Assembly (NCBI GenBank): GCA_010405405.1
Contig: MU004236.1
Span: forward strand, 2,349,707 to 2,413,706
Reading direction: 5' to 3'
From: Microthyrium microscopicum
Taxonomy: Eukaryota; Ascomycota; Dothideomycetes; Microthyriales; Microthyriaceae
Length of the DNA stretch: 64,000 nt
In this document: in pieces, positions 25,351 to 38,479 of the stretch
Layout: every line of letters begins with the position of its first letter
Numbering within the stretch: position 1 is the stretch's first letter
Notes under the pieces: generated by a model
Database searches by the model: none
The model's input: only the letters and a program-made list of their open reading frames with translations
Told to the model about the DNA's origin: nothing
Made by a program: the position numbers and the translations under genes

Positions 25351-28300
25351 AGTATTTTATTAATAAGAGGAGAAATATTACTATTCTTAATAATAATTTT
25401 ATTAAGTTTATAATAATTAATATAAACTCTAATACCTCTATCTAGTTTACTAATATAAAGTATTAATATAGTATATTAAGACTTAGAAGGCCTTATAAAC
25501 CTATATATTAATAATTACTCTATATATTACTTTATTATTAATACCTACTTTAAGAATATTAAAATAAGGTAACGTTTTAGTATCTTTATATCTAGAATAA
25601 GATTAATAGTATAATTAAATTTATCTTAATATAATATAAAAGTATTAACTCATTTTAAATTAAAAACCTTAAAGTATTATTAGAACTCTTCTAGAATAAG
25701 CTTTAGTATTTCTTCTTATAATATATATAAGCTATCCTACTTATCCTACTATTTAATATAATCTTCTTTAAAGATAACGTAAGTAAAGAGATTTATTACT
25801 TTTTTATTATTATTATCTTTATCTATTATTCTATTATCTTTTATCTTTTTAAAATCTTCTAGCTAAAAAGCGTTAATAATAACGTCTTTATACTTTAAAA
25901 GCTTCTTAAATACTATAGCTAATATAAATATAATATCTATATTATTAAAAAAAGGAAGGTTAATCGTACGTTCTTTTAGATCTATAAATATTAGATAACG
26001 TAATATAATATAATTAGTAATATATTATATACTACTAAAGATTAAAGTTTTTAATCTTTTATAAAGATTAACTTTATATTAATCTATCTAAAGCGCTTTT
26101 AATATTAAGTTATATAAGGCAACTTCTATAATAAAATAGCTAAGCTATTTAACGTAGTAGCTAATATAAATATTAATAAGGGCAGCCTTATTAACTATAA
26201 AAATAGACTTACTATTAGTAAGCTTAATAATTTAAAGTTAAGTTAGGTTAAATATAATATACTATATTATCTTAAGTAGTAAGAATTAATAATACTTATA
26301 GCATTACTACTTATATTAATTAGGATACCTATATTAGAATATACTTTACTATATAGAATATAAACTTACTCTACTATAGTCTACTAAAATCTAATAATAA
26401 AGTCTTTCTTTTTAATATCCTTTAGCTATACTATAAGTATAATAAAAGCTAGTAATATATAAATAACTTAAGAATATACTAGTATAATATAACTCTTATA
26501 GACTACTTCTTTATATTTAAGGCGCTTAATATAATAATATAAATATCTAATAATAACCTTTTTATTTTTATAAAATATCTTCTTAGCTTTTTACTTATTA
26601 GTTTTAATATTAGGTAGTTAAGCATTAGGTTAGTTATCCTAATATTTCTTTTATTTATTTTACGCTTTATTCTTATTTAGCTTCTCCTTATAGCTTAGTA
26701 AAGAAGCATCTAGTTTAATAAATAGTAATTATCTTTATTTTAAGCTTCCTTAATAAAGGGTTATTAACCTTAACGTACGTATATAAATACTATAATTAAT
26801 TAAGCAACCTTAGCTTTAATCTTCTAATTAAATAATAGCTCTTAATCCTTATAAAGTAGGTTCTTAGTATTAGTATAATATCCTTTTTTACTATAATAAA
26901 TATAACATTTCTTAGCTTTTAGTACTTAGAATATATTTAAGGATTAAAAGATATTATTAGTTTTAGCGTTAGTATTATTTCCTTAATTAAAAGATTAATT
27001 ATTTCTTTAACGTAAGTTATTCTAATATAGGTTACTATTATTTAGATTTATATTAGTATTTAGTTTATAGTTAATATAATAACTAACGTTATAAAGTTAA
27101 ATATAAAAGGTAGTAAAGTCTTTAATATTATAAGCTACTAAGAAATTTATAAACTTCTTTAGGATTAGATCTTTAAGTTTAATAATCTTCTTACGTTTAT
27201 TAAGTTTTATATTTATAAAGTTAGCTTTAAATTATTCTAAGAACCCTTAAAGAGTCTTAGAATCTTTTATTTTAGCTTTAGGTAACTTTAACTAAGCTTT
27301 AGTATCCTTAAAACTATTTTTAGAATAAAAGTAGCTATTTAGATTAGCTTATATTTTATTTATATACTTATATAAGTTCTTTAATTCTCTACCTCTCTAA
27401 ATAATAGTAAAGTTATAAGTAGTATTAGTAAAGTATTAGTAAATAAACTTAATCTTTTTCTTTTCTATTAGGACGTATAAATATATTTTATTATTAAGTA
27501 GAATATTAAGTATCTTCTTCTTCTATATCTTATACTTAGTTATATTAATTCTAGTAAAGTTACTAAGTTCTTTAAAATAAAGGTAACTACCTACTACGCT
27601 TATAGTAGTTAATAATAAAGTTAGATATTATATATCTATAAGTTAAGTATTACCTAATACTACTAAATATATAAAATTTAATATATAATAACCTAGAATA
27701 GTATTATCTTCTAAATCTTTATAATTAATATAAAGAGGTAGTACTATAACTAATACTACTTATAGCTATTCTTCTAGTTTAGTAATCTTAGTATATAGTA
27801 AGCTAACTAATTCTTAATACTAAAAATTAGTAGCTTATTTAGTCTTTAACTTTATAATAGCCTATTATTTAGACTAGCGTACTATATTTAATTTAATAAT
27901 ATAATTACGTTATAACTAGTTAATATAGGCTTAAACGTCCTCTATTAAATATTACTAATCTATAGCTTTATTTTATAAGGTTTTAAACAACTTCTTAAGA
28001 TAAGTTATATTAAAGTTTAATTCTAAGAAGTTCTTTATAATAGTATTCTATACTAATCTTAAAAACTAATAGTAAAGAGCTATAGTTTATAATATTACTA
28101 ATATAGTATAAAGTTATTTAAAGAAATCTTTAAGATAGCTAAATTTAATATAATAGTATAAGAAATCTTCTTCTTTAATAGTAAGATATTAATCTTATAC
28201 TAGGTTTAATAAGTCTACTTTATTTTAGTAAATTACTAATACTTATTTTCTCTATTTTAGTTTAATTCTATATAAGGCCTATATAAATAAAGGCTTATCT

Positions 28301-29315
28301 ACTACTAATAGAGTAATATTATAGTTTAAGTCTATAAATATAATAGGTAAATAGGAAAGAAATCCTAAAAAGACGTTTAAAGAGTTAAGTTAACTAAGTA
28401 ATAAATCTAATTAGAGTTATATATCTTTTAGAAGACGTACTTTATTATTATCTAATACTTCTACTATACGTTTCTTTCCTTTAATTACTTTTACTATAAA
28501 AAAGCTAGCAATCTAAGTAGTACTAAAGGTTAGCGCCTTTTTCTTTAATTCTAACTCTTTTATTAACGCTATAATAAGTACTACTTTAAAAGTTTTCTCT
28601 ACTTCCTAAATATCTATAGTATTCTAACGTAGAAATTTAGCGTCTTTATTATTAGAGAGTCCTTTATCTTTCTTAAATATTAAAAAGAGTTTAATAGTAT
28701 CTTAAACTCTAAGTAGTTTATATTAAAGAATTAACTATAAGGTTAATATCTAATTAGCTTTTATATCTAATATAACTAACATAGCCTTTAAGAAGTATTT
28801 ATATAAGTCATAAAAAGGTAGAGAACGCTCTAATAAATAAGATTATAAATATTTACGTTTAAGATAAAGAAAATAAAGTAGTATACTATAATTAGCGTGC
28901 TAATTATTCTAGTAATCTATAATAATATTATTTCTATTATTATTAGAACTAATCTAATAGAATAATAGATATTTTTAGATAAAAAATAAAGTATATATAA
29001 GTAGATAGTAAGTAGAGAAGATATAGAAACGTCTTTATAGATTATTAGTAAAAGAATACAGTAAGATAAACACTTTAACTACTTTATACTCTTTATTTTA
29101 GTAAACAACGCTAAAAAGGCGCTTATTTAATTAAGTATTTATAGCTTTACTAGTACCTTCTATAAAGATCTAAATAACGCTAATCCTAACTAAGAATAGT
29201 ACTACTAATTTATTATTATTATTTAATAAATTTAAGCATAACTTTAGTTAGTAGCAATTTAGTAATATATAATAAATATATAGAATTATTTTTTAGTATA
29301 AAGGTACGTAAATTA

Positions 29316-29537
29316 TATAAGGAGCTATTAGGTATAATTAGATAAGTAGAATATAGCTAATATTATAGGATCTATATACAAAGAGAGGAGATCTAGAGAT
29401 AGAGCTATAGATATAAAGATATAGAGCCTAAAGGATCCTTAGATATACTAATCCTAAACAAGATAAAGAGATCTTATCTATAGAATTAGATCTCTAGATC
29501 CAACACCAAAATACTAAACCTATAAGGATTCCTCACA
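29316..29537 (-). repeat. Element B LTR, right copy (5' LTR)
   Basis: This 222-bp repeat pairs with 14223-14444. Its last 35 bases, with CCAACACCAAAA and CCTCACA, are less mutated than the left copy. The right target duplication AGGTA is at 29538-29542. Confidence 0.92.
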
Positions 29538-29542
29538 AGGTA

Positions 29543-29740
29543 TTAGATTAAGATTAGCTCTTTTAAGGCATTTAAAAGAAATAAAAGTTTTACTTCTATT
29601 ATAGATATTAAGACTATCTTCTAACGTAAAGATTACTAGCTAATAAGTTTTCTAAATAAGTTAAATAAGAAACCCTAGATTAATCTTTAAGTCTCTTAAT
29701 TATCTATAAATATAGTATTATAGGCTATAAGAAATACTTC
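29543..29740 (-). pseudogene. Decayed Copia RNase H of element A
   Basis: The minus-strand translation follows the C-terminal RNase H of fungal Copia elements in order and spacing. Stops stand at former Gln, Arg and Trp positions. Element B inserted just beyond its end. Confidence 0.65.
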
Positions 29741-32700
29741 TTTACTAGTAGTAAATACTTTAATAGTTCTATAATACTTAAGTATAAAGTATTTTATTGC
29801 TTAAAGATATAAAATAGTTCTCTTAATCTTATAGTAATAAAGCTTAGAAGGATTCTAGTTAAAATAGCTTAAATAAAAGGCTATATAATAGATATCTAGC
29901 CTATATACTATTATAAGGTAGATTATAAAGCTATAATATATTTAGAAGATATAGATTTAATCTTTAGATACCTATTCTTTATTTAGAATAAGTTTAATAA
30001 GATTTAAGATAAAAATAACGTATTTAGTCTTCTTTATAATATTAAGCTAGAATTTAGTACTAATTTTATTAATATACTAGTCCTATAAGATCTAAAGCTT
30101 TTAATTAGCTTAATCTTAAAGTATTTAAATATTAAGAAAGCTTTTTAAAGTACTTAAATCCTTTATAGTATAGCGTATACTAAGTTTATATTTTATCTTA
30201 TCTACTTCTACTTAATATACTTTTAGTAAAAGAAGGAAGAAATTATTAATATAATAAAAAAAGAAGATAAAATACTAAATATATTTAAAAAGATAAAAGT
30301 TTTCTAAAATAAGCTTAAACTTTATTATATAAAGAATAGCTCTTATATCTTAATACTATAGTAATAAAGATCTTAGTAATCTATAAAGAGTATAATAAAG
30401 TAGTAAAACTTTTCTAAGGATATTAAAGCCTTTAAAATATTAAACTAAAACTATTTTATCTAGAATAGTATTTAGAAAGATATTTATAGTATTAAATTAG
30501 TAAAGATCTAAATTAAACGTAGCTATTAATATAAGAATTATATATAATATATAGTAAGCTTTAGTAATAGTATAAATCTCTAGTTTTAAATTTTAGTACT
30601 ATAGATTTCTTCTTATATAGATTCTAGCCTTATATTTAAAAAGAAAGCTATTTAAATTATACTTCTCTAAAAATACTTACTTTAAGAGTAGAATAAGCTT
30701 ATTAATTTAAGAAGTATAGACCTCTTTAAATATACCTTATTCTTAAAGTATTTTAATCTTAATTCTAGTAACTAAAAGATACTAGTCTTAATTAAGGCAT
30801 TTTATTATTTTAAACTATATTTTTAGTAATTCTAATATATCTTTTTTATAGTAGTATTAAACTAAAGCTATAAAGAATATATAATATAATAAGATAAGGA
30901 AGTAAGGTTTATAAAGTACTAGATTAATAATCCTTAAAAATTATAGAATATAATTACTTCTTATAGCGCGTATAAAGATATTTTAAAAAGCTTAGATCTC
31001 TTATTTATACTTAGTAATATATTACTATTTTAAGCAAGCTATTAGAGTAGCTAGTAGTAGTACTAGTAGAATTATAGAAGTAGAATTTTCTAAAGTATTC
31101 TCTCTTAATTTAGTATATTCTTAAGTAGGTAATAGACTTATAAAAGGTATTAGATATTATAAAGAAGGCTAAGATAGTAGTAATAGTATAAAATTAGACG
31201 TTATTAGCTAATTGTTAAATATAAGTTAATTAGAATCATTTTTAGAAGTCTAATAATTATCTTATTCTTACTATTAAGTATCCTATGCCCCCTAATTTTA
31301 ATTAGGCTATTATTTAGCTTCTTATAAGTTAAATATACTACTACTAATATCTATTTTAAGATAAGAGAGTAGTATATTTAGAAATATATTAGTAAATTAG
31401 TTATTAATTATAGTAAGCATAGTAGTATTAAATTTAATAATTTTATTAATTATAATATTTTATGCTTTAATAATATAGTTATTTAAAGAAATCTAGACTT
31501 TAAAGATATTGCTTCTAATATAATTTATTAGCTAACTTTTAATTAAGTAAGATTAAAGCTTCTTAAGCTTTAGAATATTAGAATTATAAATATAGGCTTT
31601 TAAGCTAATAATTTAAACTAATAAGAAATCTAGTACTTATTTAAATACTATCTTAAAGAGTATTCTCTAATTTAGCTACTTCTTTAGGATCCTATTAAGT
31701 AGATATATTATTAAGTAAGTAAGTTTAAGCTATAATATATCTAGAAGGCTACTATATTATTTTAATACTTTTATAATAAATATTAGGATTTATCTTAATA
31801 CTTTTATAAGACTATTTTATAAAGCAATATAGGGTATAGATAGTTCTTTAATAATATTATTTAGCTAAATCTTATTATTTTATTTCTTACCTATTATAGC
31901 TTTATAATCCTTATAGATTTAAAGAACCTTATATTTAATATTACCTATTTTATAACCTATATTCTTAATAATAATAAATACGTAGCATAAAAATTAAATA
32001 TAGTTCTCTTATATCTTTTAAGGAAGTATTTTTAGTAGATAAAACTTTATAATAGTATAGTAAGTATAGATAATCTAATAATTATTATTATAGCCTTTCT
32101 TAACCTAAATTAGATTAATATAAAGCTTCTTAAAGGGCTTTAAGCCTAAATTTATTAATTAATAAGAGATTTATTTCTTTTACTTTATTTTAATATAGAT
32201 TTTATAGAAATAGTTATTATCTTTAGTATCTTTAAAAAGAGTAATGTTTAGAGTAATTTTTACGCCTTTAGTAATATATTCTATATAAGATACTATAGCT
32301 TTACTAATATAATCTATCTATTAGTACTATTTAGATATAAAAGCTATAGAAGTATAAGAAAGTAATAATATTATAAGAAAAATATAGTAAGAATTATTTT
32401 TAAAGAGAAAATAAACGTTAGAAGAGATAATTTTAGCTAAAAGCTTTCCTATTTTAATATACCTAATCTAGCTTATTTTATTATTCTAATAATATTTTAT
32501 AGCTTTTATTTTATAATAGGAAGCTAGATTCTTATAGAAGCTAGGTATATAAGCAATATTATAAAGAGTAACTATTTAGTATTCTTTAGAGCCTAAAATA
32601 ATAATATCTATATTACTATATTTTATAACTTATAAAGAGACCCTACTATAGATTAAAAAACTAAAAATACTCTTATATATTTTAAAGTAGGATTTATTAT

Positions 32701-32970
32701 TATAAATATATATATCTATTCTAGAATTAAGAATAAACCTTTTATTAAGAAATATTTTAACTACTATAGATATTATAACTTTTATAACTACTATTCTAAT
32801 ACCTATATATTTAATTAGTTTAGGTAGTTAGTTATTATTACTATACTTTTATTCTTACTTTTCTTAAAGGATATAATTTACTTTAGCTTTAAGTATAAGA
32901 TTCTTAAGGCTTTTCTTAACTTTAGCTTCTACTTTAGGGTTAAGATACTATTTATTTAAATATTTATTAA

Positions 32971-34878
32971 GAAAAAGGACCTTCTTTGGCTCCCACACGG
33001 CTTGATTCGCACTACTTCATTAATATAATTTAAATAAACCATCAGAATCCCTTTGCTAACGCTTAGGGATTACTTTTATAAATTTTTAGCTAGACGCCTG
33101 CACGCGCTACAGTATTATTACGGCTAGAATAATAGCTAAACTAAACGACTAAAACATAGAAGAACGAGACTCTAATTTTAAGAGCTATAAGAGCTTACTT
33201 AATAGTAACCCTTTAGAACTACTTAGTATAGTTAACATAGTAGAGATATCCCTATCTAAAATATAAAAAGGTATACAAAAAGGATTAGAAATAATTATCT
33301 TAAAATAAGTCCTCTATAATACTATAGAGGAGCTTATTAAGCTAAAGAACTACGTCCTTTATTAAGAGGAAGAGCCTCTAGTAGCTAAATACCTTACCCC
33401 TAAACCTATCTTCCTTAAAACTATCCTTAATTAGCTTAATAAGATTAAAGTAGTAGTTTAACATTATTCTACTATACTAGCTCTAAAGCTATATTCCTAG
33501 GTAGTAATTACTTCCTATACTAAACTATATATAAGCAAATTAAAAGGTTATTCTATTATTTTATAACTTAAGGTAGGATAATATATAAGGACTCTTCTAA
33601 AAGTCCTTAAGGAACTTAAAAAGATATTTATAGGTACTATAGGCATATGCCCTCTATAAAGTAATAATCTTTAAATTATCTTTAAAGACGCTAAATAAAA
33701 AAATTAGGCTTAGTACCTAACCATTAAAGGCGCGTAGGTACTTTAGTAAAATTATTCTATTAAAGTAGCTAGCGTATCCTTAAAAAGTATTAGTAATAGG
33801 GTTTATTATAGTAAGAAAGTAGATAATTATAACTTAGGGTTTATTAAGGCCCTAAATAAGAATAACTAGCACCTTTCTACTATTACTAGGGTAAGCTAGA
33901 TCTATAGTAATAAAATATTAATCTTAGAGAAGAAGAGATTATCCTTTATTATATATCTCCCTATAAAGGGTCTTTAAGAAACCACTATAGCTTAAAGGCT
34001 AATAATTAAAGGCGTATAGTATAGTTATAAACTCTAGGCTATAACGCTAGCTAGTACCTATTACTATTAGTATAGTATCTAGGGATATATATAGTCTTTC
34101 TATTTAGTAGAAGCTTACTATAGACACTATATAGATAAGTATAATATATAGAACTATAAAATAAAAAGTAAAAGTAAATAGTGCTTAAATTATAGTTATA
34201 AATATAATTATTAGAATAAATCCTATAGTATTTATAAGAGTATTACTTTAGTAGTAGACGCTCTTTAGGTAACCTTATTTAAACGTATTATTAACTTATA
34301 GAATAGCATAGCTTAATAGAATTATAGTAATATAAACTTATTACTAAAGAATAAATATATACCTATTGCTATACTAAAAGCTAGCCCTATAAAAGGCCCT
34401 AGAAAGCCTCTAGCCTTAGCTATAGCAAAATCTACTCTAGAATAGTAATCCCTTAACTTTATACCTACTTATCTAGAACCTTTAGGCATAGCTACGCCTA
34501 TAGCTATATTAAGAAGGAAGATTGCTATAGCTATCTTAGCAAGTATCTATAAGGCTACTAAAATAGCTCTAGTAAACCTAGTAGAGTTTAAGGAAGTAGA
34601 CGAAGAGGTTTAGATAAAGTTAGATAAGTAGGAAGAAGATTAAACGAAGTAAAAGTATTTTATAGAATGGCCTATTAATAGCTATAAGGTTAACGTTCTA
34701 TAATAGATAAATAGACGCTAGAGCGCCTATAGCGCTCTACTAGGGCAAATAGTATAGTTTTATTCCCTTAAGGGTTTCTACTATAAATAGTTGATATAGT
34801 CTGCATACGCTTATTAAAGTAGCGTATTTAGACCCCTTACGGGGTCTAAACGAACTAGACAATAAAGAGATTTATATA
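32971..34878 (+). mobile_element. LINE (Tad1-like) deletion derivative inside element A
   Basis: This 1.9-kb segment is flanked by a 14-bp direct repeat TAAATATTTATTAA (32957-32970 and 34879-34892), as expected for target-primed insertion. On the plus strand, about 34040-34260 reads as remnants of a zinc-knuckle region of a LINE ORF1-type protein (VEAYYRHYIDKYNI, CLNYSYKYNY). No reverse transcriptase region follows; the unit passes directly to a 3'-end-like sequence with a hairpin. Both ends are less RIP-mutated than the middle. The assignment to Tad1 type is inference from the knuckle pattern. Confidence 0.5.
34831..34846 (+). other. Hairpin near the 3' end of the LINE derivative
   Basis: GACCCC-TTAC-GGGGTC is a perfect 6-bp stem with a 4-base loop in a GC-rich island of an otherwise AT-only region. 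It could be part of the 3' recognition structure for LINE reverse transcription. Confidence 0.4.
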
Positions 34879-35956
34879 TAAATATTTATTAAATTAAAGA
34901 TAGAAATAATTATTATAGAGTTCTATTTTACTATAAAAATAAAGAGGAGTTATTTTTTTATCCTTTTAAGAACTTTATAATCTAGATATTAAGAAAAGTT
35001 AATAAGTATTTATATTTAAAAAAGTCTTCTTAGGTTAAAATATCTCTTCTTAAGTTTTTCTATTAAGAATAGTAGTAAAAGTAATACTAAATTATAATAC
35101 TAGTATAGTTTTCTTATTATAAATAGTCTAATATTTCTTAATATATTCTAAAAGAATAAGTTATTTACCTTTTATATAATAATAAGTAAATTATATTTAG
35201 GTACTAAGGTAAGAAGCTTAAGTAGTATCTATAAAAGTATCTATAAGCTATTTCTTAGAGATTCTATCCTTATTATAAAGAGAACTTTCTTTTTAAAGAA
35301 ATATCTAGTAAGTTAGCTAGAGTTATAATTCTTACTATTTATACCTTTTTCTTAAAGTATTAAATTCTTTATCTAGCTTTAAAATTATACTAGTTTAGAA
35401 AGAATAAATACTTTTCTAAAGTACTTAAAATATATCTTAAGCCTTAAAGATATTAGTAATATAGTTCTAAAGACTTTTAGATACTATTTTATTTAAGAAG
35501 TTATTAATCTTAACTATAACGTTTTTAGTATCTTAATACTCTTAGTAATCTAAATTATATATCTATAATAGGATATTATATTCTTAAGTAAAAATTAACT
35601 CTACTATTTAAGTAAGTTAATCTTTACTATTTTCTATAGATACTTAAGAAATAGTAAGTTCTACTAAATATATTTTAAATAAGTGTACTAATTCTTTTAG
35701 AAAAAAACTAGTTCCTTCTAAATTAATATAATCCTATATATCTAGAATATATACTTACTATTTTATAAAATTAATCTAGATATACTAGTTATTATTATTT
35801 TTTAATATAATTACTATAGAAAGATTACTAGTAGTTACTATTATAAATAATCCTTCTATAAGCTTCTATATAGTATACTTAGGAATAATACCTAGCTTTC
35901 TATAAAGACTAATATCTCTAATACTACTCTAATTAGAAAGTAAAAACTTAGTATAT

Positions 35957-37035
35957 AGAAGAAGAAGAAAAAGAAGAGGAAGAAAGTATTTTATACCTCT
36001 AAGAATTAAGGGATTACCTATTTAAGCAATTTATATTAAGTTTATTTAAAAGAAGTATGTATAAGCTTATAATAAGTACTTCTAGTAAATACTACTACCT
36101 TCTTAGAAATAGAATATAAAATAATTAGATACTTATATATCTTTACTAAGTATTCCTTCTACTCTACTTAGGAATAGAATATAAAATAATTAAATATTTA
36201 TATATCTTTACTAAATATACCTTCTAGTTATAGTATACTAAGCCTAGACTAAAGTACTAAAATTAAGTTAATAATAGTAAGATTACTAATAATATTTTAT
36301 AAGAATTTAGAATATACTTAAAAGTAGCGTAGGTTTTAGTATTACTATAGCTAAGGTAGTAAAAAGATTAAGTTCTTAAAGTTAAGGAATAATAATAGTA
36401 GTTTATATAATATTAATAATAAGTTTCTCTAAGAGATCTACTTAGTAGCTTAGGTTTATAAAAAAGGAAGTAGTAAGTATAGTAATATAGTTACTATTAA
36501 GAAGTTAGAAGATATTATCTAGCACTACTAATACTAAGACTATTAATATACTCTAGTACTACTAATACTAAAACTATTAACGTACTAAGATAATAAAGAG
36601 ATTAAGTCTTTAAAGGTAAGAACTACTAGTAGTTAAGTCCTTAAAGTTAAGAAAGTAATAGTAATAAAAGAACTATTAAAGACTAAAAAACTAAATAGTA
36701 ACTAAAAATAGTAAGAAGTATTATTTATGCTTTATTTCTATAAATACTAAAGCTATTAGCATATTTTAGTACTATTAATACTAAAGCTATTAGTATACTA
36801 AGTATTTAAGGAAGTAATAGCTTTTAAGAACTATTAAAGATAAGAAGACATTAAGATCTTAATAGTAAAAGTTATATAAATATTAAATATAGTAGAAAGA
36901 GTATTAGTAAAGGCGTAGATAAGATAAAGCTTAAAGTATATAATAAAGAAGAGAAAAAGAAGAGGAAGAAAAGAGAGAATAAAAGAATATTTATACCTCT
37001 AAGGTTTATAAAATTACCTTTTTAAGTAATTTCTT
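35957..37035. repeat. Direct repeat of about 80 bp at 35957-36035 and 36949-37035
   Basis: Both copies contain AAGAAGAGGAAGAAA followed by TTATACCTCTAAG and a TTACCT..TTTAAG..AATTT segment. They lie about 1 kb apart in the 5' part of element A and may mark an internal duplication. Confidence 0.5.
36108..36237. repeat. Two-copy tandem repeat, 65-bp period
   Basis: The unit beginning GAATATAAAATAATTA occurs at 36112 and again at 36177, with transitions between copies. It lies in the 5' (gag-proximal) part of element A. Confidence 0.6.
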
Positions 37036-37426
37036 AATTTAATCTATTAATTCCTTACTTTTTCTTATTATTAAATAACGTAATAAGGTTCTCTTATTAC
37101 TTCTTAATAATTTAAATAGATATTATAAATAGTAAAGTAATAAAGAGAGGTATAAGTTACTATAAAAAAGAATAGGTAAAATAAAGTACTTCTTAACTCT
37201 ACTCTAAAAGAGTAGTAGCTCTAAATAATAGTTCTAGCTTTAGTAATAATTATAACTTTAAAAGTAATATTATAAGTTAATCTATAATCTAAATATTAGG
37301 TATTAATACTAAAACTAGTATATAGTAATAGCTAAAATTTAGGAAATTATAATAATATAGTTTATAAAGAATTTACGTATAGAATAATAAAATAATAAAA
37401 GTATATTAGAATATTAGGCTTATAAC

Positions 37427-37721
37427 TAATAAAATATAGTTTATATAGCTTAAGGAATATAGAATTAATAAAGAAAATATTAAAGAATCTAATTAACTAA
37501 CTATTATAATAACTATAGTATTTATACTCTATTAAAGATATAAAACGTATCTTCTTAAAGCCTAGAATTTAGGCTATAATAAAGGCAAAAGTAATATATA
37601 AAAAAGGGTAGAAAAGGTAAAAAGATGTAATAGCTAATAGAGGCTAAATTTTGGTGTTTTTGCTTCCTAATCCTAGATCAGGACTAGCGCGGATCCAGGG
37701 TTTGGAACGAACCTTCTGTCA
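37427..37721 (-). repeat. Element A LTR, right copy (5' LTR)
   Basis: This 295-bp repeat pairs with 13389-13683 without indels. Its last 60 bases, adjoining the P450 exon, keep the pre-RIP sequence (GGACTAGCGCGGATCC, ending CTGTCA). GGAAG follows at 37722-37726. Confidence 0.93.
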
Positions 37722-38479
37722 GGAAGTCCATGCAAGAAGGCGATATGGACGCTGCAGATCGACACCGCATAGAAGCTGCCATGGCCTTTGGAGTCTTGAG
37801 TAACAGTGTCCCAACGGTTTTCTGGGTGCTTCTAGACGTCTTCTCTCGACCAGATCTTCTAGTCCAACTACGAGAAGAGATTGAGACAAACGCTGTCACT
37901 ATTCAGTCCAGGGATGGAAAACCAGCCCATATCATTGATCTCGCTGCTATTCGCGACAGCTGTCCGCATTTCGTATCAACCTTCCAAGAAGTACTCCGTC
38001 TTCGAAATCTGAGTGCTTCCACTCGCTCAGTAGTCAATGACATCGTGTTAGATGATCAATATCTCCTGAAGAAGGGCTCGCTTGTTCAGATGCCCTCGCA
38101 GTACTTCAACGTTCGAAAAGCAGTTTGGGGAGACGATGCTAAGTTGTTCGACTCCAAACGTTTTTTATCCAAAGAAGTTGGCACTGGAAAGACAAGGGGC
38201 TTTATTGCTTTTGGCACCACTCCGCACATATGCCCAGGACGACATTTTGCGAGTGGCGAAGTCCTTGCCATTGCAGCAATGGTGTTTCTGCGGTACGACA
38301 TGGTGGCTATTAATGGCTGGAAAGAACCGAAGCTCTCATCTACAGCGTTGACAGCGTCGATTACACCACCTAAAGATCCCTATTTGGTCTCGATCAGTGC
38401 AAGAGATGCGTACAAAGATACGACCTGGGAGTTTGCCGTCACTGAAGGTAAAGGGCGGTTCAACCTGATCATTGGATAA

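Larger units (their letters stand above)
14223..29537 (-). mobile_element. Element B: Gypsy-type LTR retrotransposon nested in element A
   Basis: The 222-bp LTRs (14223-14444 and 29316-29537) are flanked by a perfect AGGTA duplication (14218-14222 and 29538-29542). The right LTR ends CCTCACA, and the left start TATAAGGAG fits a RIP-altered inverted partner. On the minus strand, about 25095-25240 reads as a decayed Gypsy reverse transcriptase, including the segment that normally holds the catalytic YxDD box. About 15480-15760 reads as a decayed integrase. A pyrimidine tract (TTCTTCCTTTTT) directly after the left LTR is the polypurine tract of a minus-oriented element. Without element C it is about 7.7 kb. 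All frames are full of stops. Confidence 0.85.
13389..37721 (-). mobile_element. Element A: outer Copia-type LTR retrotransposon, RIP-degraded, with nested insertions
   Basis: The element is bounded by 295-bp LTRs (13389-13683 and 37427-37721) and a perfect 5-bp target duplication. The LTR copies align without indels and differ by RIP-type transitions. The minus-strand reading at about 29543-29740 is a decayed Copia RNase H, with recognisable GFLFNLF, IEVKLLF and LNALKELI segments and many stops. This places the 3' LTR on the left and sets minus orientation. A short purine run on the minus strand adjoins the left LTR. Without the nested element (15.3 kb) and the LINE (1.9 kb), the element would be about 7.1 kb. 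No intact ORF remains. Confidence 0.85.
12447..38479 (+). pseudogene. Cytochrome P450 gene interrupted by nested retrotransposons
   Basis: The 5' half has exons 12447-12631, 12677-12890, 12942-13168 and 13226-13388 (263 codons). The 3' half runs 37727-38479 (250 codons and stop). Joined at the target duplication they give 513 residues, a normal P450 length, with no other lesion. The N-terminus has a membrane anchor (VVVTLALALLGYIL) and a PFIGHLLGML proline segment. The 3' half has the I-helix region, the ExxR pair (Glu351, Arg354) and the heme-binding loop FGTTPHICPGRHFA with Cys432. The CPGRHFA form and overall pattern recall fungal P450s related to CYP7/CYP8; the substrate is unknown. The first LTR bases (TAA) make an immediate stop, so the 5' half could encode only a heme-less 263-residue protein. 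Intron 12632-12676 (45 bp) is in frame without a stop. Confidence 0.92.

Noticed and set aside
13389-37721. A Starship-type giant mobile element carrying cargo
   Set aside because: The 24-kb insert is explained by nested LTR elements with matching LTRs and TSDs. No tyrosine-recombinase captain or cargo gene is visible.
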